Assembly: GCA_044238965.1 (NCBI GenBank)
Contig: JBIICJ010000045.1
Span: 1 to 12,553, forward strand
From: Micavibrio_B sp044238965
Lineage (GTDB): Bacteria; Pseudomonadota; Alphaproteobacteria; Micavibrionales; Micavibrionaceae
Direction of reading: 5' to 3'
DNA length: 12,553 nt
In this document: piece after piece, positions 7,236-12,553 of the stretch
Layout of the letters: every line of letters starts with the position of its first letter
How positions within the stretch are numbered: position 1 is the stretch's first letter
Translations under genes and position numbers: made by a program
The notes under the pieces: generated by a model
What the model saw: only the letters and a program-made list of their open reading frames with translations
Databases searched by the model: none
Told to the model about the DNA's origin: nothing

Positions 7236-7449
7236 GTACGGTCAACGTGGTTTTAGCAATAATACTATTTTCGGATGGAAGGTTTCGCTAGCCGCGCTGT
7301 AAAAAGGAGTTTCGAGTAAAACCTGCTTAAAGTTACGGGTGTCGAGGCTAAAGTTGGATAATATTTAAGGGCGCATCAGGCGCGGCACATTCTTTTTACC
7401 GTACAAAGATATATCCGCGCATACGCCCTGCAGTGCAGGAGTTTTTGTC
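7236..7449 (+). promoter_or_regulatory. Long structured 5' leader of rne, candidate autoregulatory element
   Basis: No gene is visible here. The RNA can form a long stem: 7368-7376 (AGGGCGCAT) pairs with 7421-7429 (ATACGCCCT, one mismatch), and after a 3-nt bulge 7380-7385 (GCGCGG) pairs with 7415-7420 (CCGCGC), enclosing an A/U-rich loop. Two competing pairings exist. CCTG (7427-7430) with CAGG (7436-7439) would cover the Shine-Dalgarno AGGAG (7437-7441). GCCGCGC (7291-7297) is complementary to GCGCGGC (7380-7386). A further 6-bp pair is AGGTTT 7280-7285 with AAACCT 7319-7324. RNase E of enterobacteria controls its own mRNA through a long structured leader; the same logic here is an inference. 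Nothing else in 7146-7200 is recognisable. Confidence 0.5.
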
Positions 7450-10400
7450 ATGGCAAAACGTATGCTAATTGACGCCACCCACAGCGAAGAAACACGCGTG
7501 GCGGTGATTGACGGTAATCGTCTGGTTGAATTTGATTACGAAAGCAAAGTTCGCAAACAATTAAAAGGTAGCATTTTCTTAGCAAAGGTCACACGCGTTG
7601 AACCTTCGCTTCAGGCTGCCTTTGTTAATTTCGGTGGTAACCGTCATGGGTTTTTACCATTCGCCGAAATCCACCCCGATTATTTCCGCATTCCGATTGC
7701 TGACCGTGAGGCCTTAATCGCCGAACAAAAAGCCATGTTGGAACGTCTGGCGGCCGAAGAAGAAGCCGCTATTGCTGCCGAAGAGGCCGCCTTGGCCGCG
7801 ATGGAACAAGCCAAAGCCGCGACAGATTCGCCGTTTGTGGTATCGGATGACGAATCACAAGATGCCGTAAATTCAGATGATATTATCATTAATGAGTCAG
7901 GCGGAAGCGTTGAAACGATTGATCAAGAATTCGTTGAACCTGTTTTACTAAACCAAGATCAAGAATTTTCATCCGATGAAGATGAGGATGATGATTCTGA
8001 CGACGAAGATGACTCAGATGATGAAGACAGCGAGGATGATTCCGAAGAATTAACTGAACAACAAGACCACCACCATGGTGACCATTGTGATCACCATCAT
8101 GATCAATCATCACAAGATGACCCAGATCAATCAGAACAAAATGGTGAAAATTCAGAAACAGAAAATGGTGACGAAGAGCAACAACCATCGGCTGTTTGGA
8201 TTTATCGCGGTGTAACATCTTATGATGAATCAACAGGAAAATTTGAAGCCACCGAAGATGGTGAAATTAAGCATTTCACAGCAGAAACCGCCGCAAAATT
8301 AAAAGCATTATGTGAGGCCTATGCCGATATCGTGCGTATTCGCACCGATGTGCAAACCGCCGAAGATGGTACTGAAACCACTATCGTTTGGTTGGCTTAC
8401 AAAGCTGATAACCAAGCCATGTTAGAGCAAGAAGGCGATGGTCGTCGTGGTCGTGGTCGTTATGGTCGTCGTTACCGCGGTCGTGGTCGTGGTCGTAATG
8501 GCCGTGATCGTGATCAGGGCACGCAAGCATCCGAACAAAATACAGGCGAAGATAACGCGCAGGCGGGTGATGAATCAGCTCCGCGTGAAGCCAATAACAA
8601 TAATAACAATAATCGCGGCAGCAAAGGTCGTCGTGATGGCAGAGGTGATGGTCGCCGCGATGGTCGTGGCGGCGGTCGTGGTCGTCAACCATTCCGTTCG
8701 CGCCGTGTTGAAATGTTGGGTGGCGATACTGCTGATGGTGATCAACCATTCCGTTTCAATTTACGCCGTAATTACAAAATTCAAGAAGTCATCAAACGCG
8801 GTCAAATTATGTTGATCCAAGTTCAAAAAGAAGAACGTGGTAATAAGGGCGCAGCGGTAACAACTTATCTCTCATTGCCAGGTCGTTTTTCGGTATTGAT
8901 GCCGAATTCACCACGTGGCGGGGGCGTCAGCCGTAAGATCGCCAGCTTTGCCGAACGCAAACGCATGCGTGAAATTTTATCGGAATTAAATGTCCCCGAA
9001 GGTATGTCCGTTATTCTGCGCACCGCGGGTACATCACGCGAAAAAGATGAAATTAAACGTGATCTCGATTATTTAATGCGCATGTGGGATAAAACCCGTG
9101 AACTCACTTTGGAATCATCAGCACCGTCAATGATTTACGAAGAAAGTTCATTAGTGAAACGCGCCGTCCGCGATATTCACACATCCGACATCGAAGAAAT
9201 TTTGGTCGCGGGCGCGCAAGCCTATACCGAATCCAAAAACTTTATGGATATGTTGATGCCGACCCATGTGGATCGCGTCAAACATTATGATGATGAAAAA
9301 ATTCCTTTGTTCCATCGTTATCAAGTTGAAAATCAAATCGCTGAAATTGGCGAACCTGTGGTGCAACTGCGCTCAGGTGGATATTTGGTTATCAATCCAA
9401 CCGAAGCATTAGTATCGGTTGATGTGAACTCTGGTCGCGCGACCAAAGAACGTCATATCGAAGAAACAGCTTTAAAAACTAACCTCGAAGCTGCCGATGA
9501 AGTTGCGCGTCAATTACGCCTTCGCGATTTAGGCGGTTTGGTTGTCATCGATTTTATCGATATGGAAGATTACCGTAACAATGCCAAGGTGGAGCGCCGT
9601 CTGCGCGAAGCCTTATCATCAGACCGCGCGCGCATTCAAGTCGGACGTATTTCATCCTTTGGCTTGCTCGAATTATCACGTCAACGTTTAAACCCATCAT
9701 TGACCGAAGCACAATTTGAAAAATGCCCGCATTGTTTGGGCGTTGGTAATATTCGTTCGGTTGACTCGGCGTCTATTCTTGCACTTCGCGCTTTGGAAGA
9801 AGAAGGTATTCGTTCACGCGCAGGTCAAGTTTATTTAAGTGTACCAAGCGCAGTTGCTCTTTACATTCTCAATAATATGCGTGATCGTTTAGTGGATATT
9901 GAACGTCGCTATGGCTTCCGCGTCTTTGTTCGTGCGGATGACTCACTGGCGCGAACAGGTGTCAATCTTGAGGCTGTGAAGGCCGAGATCGATATTGATG
10001 TCAATGATTCTGATGATGATCGTGGCGATGATGCTTATATGGACGCGGGTGAAAACCAACAACAACCACAGCGTCAAAATCGTGATCGCGGTGAACGGAA
10101 TGATCGCCAAGACCGCAATAATAATCGCCGTGGTGGACGCGGACGTAATGATCGCCAAGATCGTAATGACCGTGGCAATCGTGGTGGACAAGATGATCAT
10201 GAAACAAATAATGTTGAGGAATTGCAACAACCTCAACACGTCGCTGAACCCAAACCTGCGGTAGAAAAATCTCAAGCGCCATCATCTGGTTTCCGTGCGA
10301 AACGTTTTTCATCACGAAAAGCAACCGATACCGTAACGCAGACTGCGCCTGTACCGCAGACGGCGAATGACTCTGAACCACAACAATCACCACCTGCTCA

Positions 10401-10470
10401 CACAAGTTCGGCTTCCGAAGATAGTGAAGGAGCCCGAAAAAAAGGGTGGTGGAATCGTCTGATTGATTAA
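7450..10470 (+). CDS. rne: Ribonuclease E with large insertion in the S1 domain
   Basis: The endoribonuclease that starts mRNA decay and processes rRNA and tRNA precursors, and scaffolds the RNA degradosome; 1006 aa. The S1 domain begins at about 38 but is split by an insertion of about 350 residues (roughly 85-440) and resumes at YKIQEVIKRGQIMLIQVQKEE (from about 442). The insertion contains an Ala/Glu helix (95-122), an acidic run (174-200), a His-rich cluster (207-217, with one Cys), a globular-looking part (246-320), and Arg/Gly-rich and Asn-rich segments (330-412). The catalytic core is intact: metal-binding D658 (SVDVNSGR) and D701 (VIDFIDMED) keep the spacing of E. coli D303 and D346, and CPHC (C759, C762) is the Zn-link. 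The tail (about 850-1006) is short, Arg/Asn-rich with NDRQDRN twice, and ends with KKGWWNR, a PNPase-docking motif known from Caulobacter. AGGAG lies eight bases before the ATG. Confidence 0.97.
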   Translation: MAKRMLIDATHSEETRVAVIDGNRLVEFDYESKVRKQLKGSIFLAKVTRVEPSLQAAFVNFGGNRHGFLPFAEIHPDYFRIPIADREALIAEQKAMLERLAAEEEAAIAAEEAALAAMEQAKAATDSPFVVSDDESQDAVNSDDIIINESGGSVETIDQEFVEPVLLNQDQEFSSDEDEDDDSDDEDDSDDEDSEDDSEELTEQQDHHHGDHCDHHHDQSSQDDPDQSEQNGENSETENGDEEQQPSAVWIYRGVTSYDESTGKFEATEDGEIKHFTAETAAKLKALCEAYADIVRIRTDVQTAEDGTETTIVWLAYKADNQAMLEQEGDGRRGRGRYGRRYRGRGRGRNGRDRDQGTQASEQNTGEDNAQAGDESAPREANNNNNNNRGSKGRRDGRGDGRRDGRGGGRGRQPFRSRRVEMLGGDTADGDQPFRFNLRRNYKIQEVIKRGQIMLIQVQKEERGNKGAAVTTYLSLPGRFSVLMPNSPRGGGVSRKIASFAERKRMREILSELNVPEGMSVILRTAGTSREKDEIKRDLDYLMRMWDKTRELTLESSAPSMIYEESSLVKRAVRDIHTSDIEEILVAGAQAYTESKNFMDMLMPTHVDRVKHYDDEKIPLFHRYQVENQIAEIGEPVVQLRSGGYLVINPTEALVSVDVNSGRATKERHIEETALKTNLEAADEVARQLRLRDLGGLVVIDFIDMEDYRNNAKVERRLREALSSDRARIQVGRISSFGLLELSRQRLNPSLTEAQFEKCPHCLGVGNIRSVDSASILALRALEEEGIRSRAGQVYLSVPSAVALYILNNMRDRLVDIERRYGFRVFVRADDSLARTGVNLEAVKAEIDIDVNDSDDDRGDDAYMDAGENQQQPQRQNRDRGERNDRQDRNNNRRGGRGRNDRQDRNDRGNRGGQDDHETNNVEELQQPQHVAEPKPAVEKSQAPSSGFRAKRFSSRKATDTVTQTAPVPQTANDSEPQQSPPAHTSSASEDSEGARKKGWWNRLID

Positions 10471-10474
10471 GATC

Positions 10475-11020
10475 ATGAAGCGGTTTCTTGTTTTCTTTTT
10501 TGCAATATCCATTTTTATTGGTGGTTTACCCATCAATGGCTATGGCGCGGAACCTTCAAAGCTTGATCGGCATACGGAACAATTTTTGCAAACCATGGAT
10601 GAACAGCAAAAAAAACAATTTGCTGATATCAAAATGGGGCATGGTGTTGTACGTGCAGTGGAATACACAAATAAATCAATTGATAGAGCCATAAAGTCAT
10701 GTGGAAAAAATAACCCATCACTTAAGCCTGAATTAATATCCGTTCACAAAAGCTGGAAAGCAAATTTATTGCCAACTTTACGCAAAGGCGAAGACCGCGT
10801 TGATCAAATGATCAAACGTCAACGTATTGCAAAACCTTTAGTCATACGTTCCTACCTAAAGGAATATGATATGGCAGCGGTCGCAAAAAATAAAAAAATA
10901 AAAGAAGTGCCGATTACTTCGGTAGAAGAATGTCGCGGCTTAATGGGTAAAATGAAATCAGTTGAAAATGAATTGATGTCTCTTATTACCGACACTTTGA
11001 AACTTAACCAAGAATTTTAA
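10475..11020 (+). CDS. Small secreted protein of unknown function
   Basis: I do not recognise a family. From the ATG at 10475 it encodes 181 aa with a clear signal peptide (MKRFLVFFFAISIFIGGLPINGYG-A, cleavage near residue 24-25). An in-frame TTG at 10463 would overlap the rne stop and add four residues before the signal; the ATG is preferred. The mature part is basic and mostly helical in appearance, with many Lys/Arg. It has just two cysteines, C76 and C153, which could form one disulfide in the periplasm. No lipobox and no further membrane segment are seen. The gene starts 4 nt after rne and ends 2 nt before the GT4 gene, so it is very probably in the same transcript. No good Shine-Dalgarno is present, which suggests coupling to translation of rne. 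Its function is unknown. Confidence 0.75.
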   Translation: MKRFLVFFFAISIFIGGLPINGYGAEPSKLDRHTEQFLQTMDEQQKKQFADIKMGHGVVRAVEYTNKSIDRAIKSCGKNNPSLKPELISVHKSWKANLLPTLRKGEDRVDQMIKRQRIAKPLVIRSYLKEYDMAAVAKNKKIKEVPITSVEECRGLMGKMKSVENELMSLITDTLKLNQEF

Positions 11021-11022
11021 TC

Positions 11023-12075
11023 ATGCGCATAGTGCAAATTATGGCAGGTGCAGACAGGGGCGGGGCAGAAACTGCCTTTGTTGATATGTGTATTGCTATG
11101 AAGGCGCGTGGCGTTACCCAGCATATTATTACGCGCGCCAATGATTTGCGTGTGCCGCGCCTGCGTGATGCGGGGCTGCCTGTCACAACATTGCCCCTGG
11201 GCGGCGCGATTGATATTTATTCTCCCTATAAAATCAAACAAATTATCAAAGATTTTAAACCCAACATTGTGCAAACATGGATGGCGCGCGCGGCGTGGAA
11301 AACGCCCGCATCGGATAAAAAGACATATTTAAACGTGGCGCGTTTGGGCGGGTATTATGATTTAAAATATTTCAAAACATCTGATTATTTTGTGACCATC
11401 ACGCCACTTATTCGTGACTATTTAATTGAACATGGTATTGAGCCATCGCGCGTACAGCATATTAATAATTTTGCCGAAACGGAAACTGTGTCTGCGCTCA
11501 TTTCGCGTGCGGCATTAAACACGCCCGATGATGCGTTTGTGTGTTTAGCATTATCACGTTATCACTACGCAAAGGCATTGGATACATTGATAAAATCAAT
11601 TGTAACATTACCGAATGTGCATTTATGGCTCGCGGGTGAAGGGCCTGATCGTACATTATTGGAACAGCTTACGCGTGATTTAAATCTTGAATCCCGCGTG
11701 CATTTTTTAGGCTGGCGTTCCGATCGTGCGGCGTTATTACGTGCATCAAATGCTTGCGTATTCCCATCACGTCACGAACCATTTGGTACTGTGTTTGTGC
11801 AGGCATGGGCACAAAAAACACCCGTGATATGTTCCACCGCCGATGGTCCGCGCCAATTTGTCCGTCACGGCATTGATGGATTATTATTCCCGATTGATGA
11901 TGTGGATGCATTAACAAATTCAATTGCGCAGTTACAATCTGATCAAAGTTTTACGCAGGAATTGGTACAAAACGGGTTTGCACGATACGAAAACGAATTC
12001 ACCGCCCACCAATGTGTGGACCAATATTTAAAATATTATGATGATATTTTGCGGCGCGAATCAATCATCCGATAA
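11023..12075 (+). CDS. GT4 family (GT-B fold) glycosyltransferase
   Basis: A 350-aa retaining glycosyltransferase of the GT4 type, probably acting on lipopolysaccharide, capsule or another envelope glycan. The N-terminal acceptor domain starts with a typical glycine-rich loop (MAGADRGGAETAF, 7-19). The donor-binding half begins near ALSRYHYAKALDTLI (about 176-190), continues through LWLAGEGPDR (201-210) and VHFLGWRSD (226-234), and ends with the nucleotide-sugar motif RHEPFGTVFVQAWAQKTPVI (250-269). In that motif the family's E-x7-E reads E252-x7-Q260: the second glutamate is replaced by glutamine. Length is normal for the family. Donor and acceptor cannot be read from sequence. It starts 2 nt after the small secreted protein gene. 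Its last 40 bases overlap the 3' end of the opposing COX15 gene. Confidence 0.9.
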   Translation: MRIVQIMAGADRGGAETAFVDMCIAMKARGVTQHIITRANDLRVPRLRDAGLPVTTLPLGGAIDIYSPYKIKQIIKDFKPNIVQTWMARAAWKTPASDKKTYLNVARLGGYYDLKYFKTSDYFVTITPLIRDYLIEHGIEPSRVQHINNFAETETVSALISRAALNTPDDAFVCLALSRYHYAKALDTLIKSIVTLPNVHLWLAGEGPDRTLLEQLTRDLNLESRVHFLGWRSDRAALLRASNACVFPSRHEPFGTVFVQAWAQKTPVICSTADGPRQFVRHGIDGLLFPIDDVDALTNSIAQLQSDQSFTQELVQNGFARYENEFTAHQCVDQYLKYYDDILRRESIIR

Positions 12076-12553
12076 AAAATCATAATCATGAGTGTGAGCA
12101 ATATCACCGCGCCCAATTGATGCGTGGCGGCAATATGAATTGATGCTTTGTTTAATGCACTGTCTGTTCCCATCGCCAATAATGTTTTAATGCCCAATGT
12201 GACTTGAACAATAATCCACGCACCCAATATCGCAAAATGTTTGCGATCAAATGATAATCCGTGCGCGGCAAATGAAAGAACGACTAAGGCTGTCGCCATG
12301 GCAAGCCATCGATGGGTAAATTGCACAGTTGCATGATTTTCGAAAAAATTAATCCATGCAGGTGTCATTGATAATAATTCAGGCGGCACAATGGTTTTAC
12401 CCATTAATGGAAATTCATTATACATCATGCCTGCATCCAAACCTGCAACAAATGCGCCCCAGACAATGGTGGCAACCACAAAGATAAATGTAATGATGCC
12501 ATGGGTTAATAATGAATTGCTGGCGCGAACGGTATAATGCAATGGACGCGCCT
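12036..12553 (-). CDS. ctaA: Heme A synthase COX15/CtaA, C-terminal half (cut by window edge)
   Basis: The membrane enzyme that oxidises the C8 methyl of heme O to a formyl group, giving heme A for aa3-type cytochrome oxidase. Only about 171 codons lie in the window. The reading frame is open to the edge and continues upstream with ARPLHYTV, as expected inside the full gene (usually around 340 aa), so the protein is partial because of the window, not because it is broken. Visible hallmarks are GAFVAGLDAGMMYNEFPLM, the loop WINFFENHATVQFTHR with heme-ligand His, and the second ligand in AATHQLGA. Four membrane helices can be seen, matching the C-terminal four-helix bundle of the family. Counting from the Leu codon at 12542, the two ligand histidines are about residues 77 and 141. 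The 3' end overlaps the convergent GT4 gene by 40 nt. Confidence 0.92.
   Translation of the reverse strand, partial: ARPLHYTVRASNSLLTHGIITFIFVVATIVWGAFVAGLDAGMMYNEFPLMGKTIVPPELLSMTPAWINFFENHATVQFTHRWLAMATALVVLSFAAHGLSFDRKHFAILGAWIIVQVTLGIKTLLAMGTDSALNKASIHIAATHQLGAVILLTLMIMIFYRMIDSRRKISS

Noticed and set aside
7333..7362. Second possible rne promoter, TTACGG then GATAAT with an 18-bp gap
   Set aside because: The -35 is poor compared with TGGACA-17-TATAAG at 7201-7229. It could be a minor start, in which case the transcript would begin right at the long stem, but support is too weak to list.
7889..8233. Open frame on the minus strand opposite the acidic and His-rich part of rne, coding a His-rich product
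   Set aside because: It is the complement of GAT/GAA-rich codons in rne, with no ribosome binding site or recognisable domain.
8381..8749. Open frames on both strands in the Arg/Gly-rich part of rne (His/Asp-rich minus product, Val-rich plus product)
   Set aside because: Low-complexity CGT/GGT codons keep other frames open; the product compositions are artefacts of the repeats.
9943..10405. Several overlapping open frames opposite and within the rne 3' end
   Set aside because: Again low-complexity shadows of the Arg/Asn-rich tail of RNase E, with no start signals.
10463..10474. TTG start four codons upstream for the secreted protein
   Set aside because: It overlaps the rne stop and has no better ribosome binding site; the ATG at 10475 begins a standard signal peptide.
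12030..12050. AAAATAT/ATATTTT inverted repeat near the GT4-COX15 junction
   Set aside because: The stem is only A-T, lies inside both coding regions and lacks a following T run, so it is not a credible terminator.

Overview
This window looks like part of an alphaproteobacterial chromosome with low to moderate G+C (estimated by eye). The best taxonomic evidence is the divergent pair of an N-acetylmuramoyl-L-alanine amidase and rne. RNase E carries a large insertion inside its S1 domain and ends in a GWW motif, both features of alphaproteobacterial RNase E. I cannot assign a genus. All features are chromosomal housekeeping or envelope genes. I see no mobile element, CRISPR array, tRNA or rRNA.

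Layout. Minus strand, 5362 down to 19: a tightly packed cluster of resB/ccs1, ccsA (with a large N-terminal periplasmic extension), a TlpA/ResA-like thioredoxin, a small MscS channel and a GT2 polyprenyl-phosphate-type glycosyltransferase. The first three make up System II (Ccs) cytochrome c maturation, which is notable because most Alphaproteobacteria use System I (Ccm). Minus strand, 5719-5483: a small Pro/Ala-rich lipoprotein with its own promoter, a good ribosome binding site and a clear intrinsic terminator. Minus strand, 7078-5834: a secreted AMIN + Amidase_3 peptidoglycan amidase.

Positions 7079-7449 are a divergent control region. One promoter faces the amidase. A good sigma70-like promoter faces rne, followed by a leader of about 214 nt that can form a 15-position stem (14 pairs, one mismatch) and, as an alternative, a small hairpin occluding the Shine-Dalgarno of rne. 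Plus strand, 7450-12075: rne, a small secreted protein of unknown function and a GT4 glycosyltransferase, 4 and 2 nt apart, so probably one transcript. From the right edge, minus strand: the C-terminal half of heme A synthase (COX15/CtaA), whose 3' end overlaps the GT4 gene tail to tail.

Functional themes are respiration (cytochrome c assembly, heme A for cytochrome oxidase), envelope building and remodelling (two glycosyltransferases, amidase, lipoprotein, mechanosensitive channel) and RNA turnover. The points most worth a second look are the structured rne leader, the unusual composite insertion in RNase E, and System II in an apparent alphaproteobacterium.
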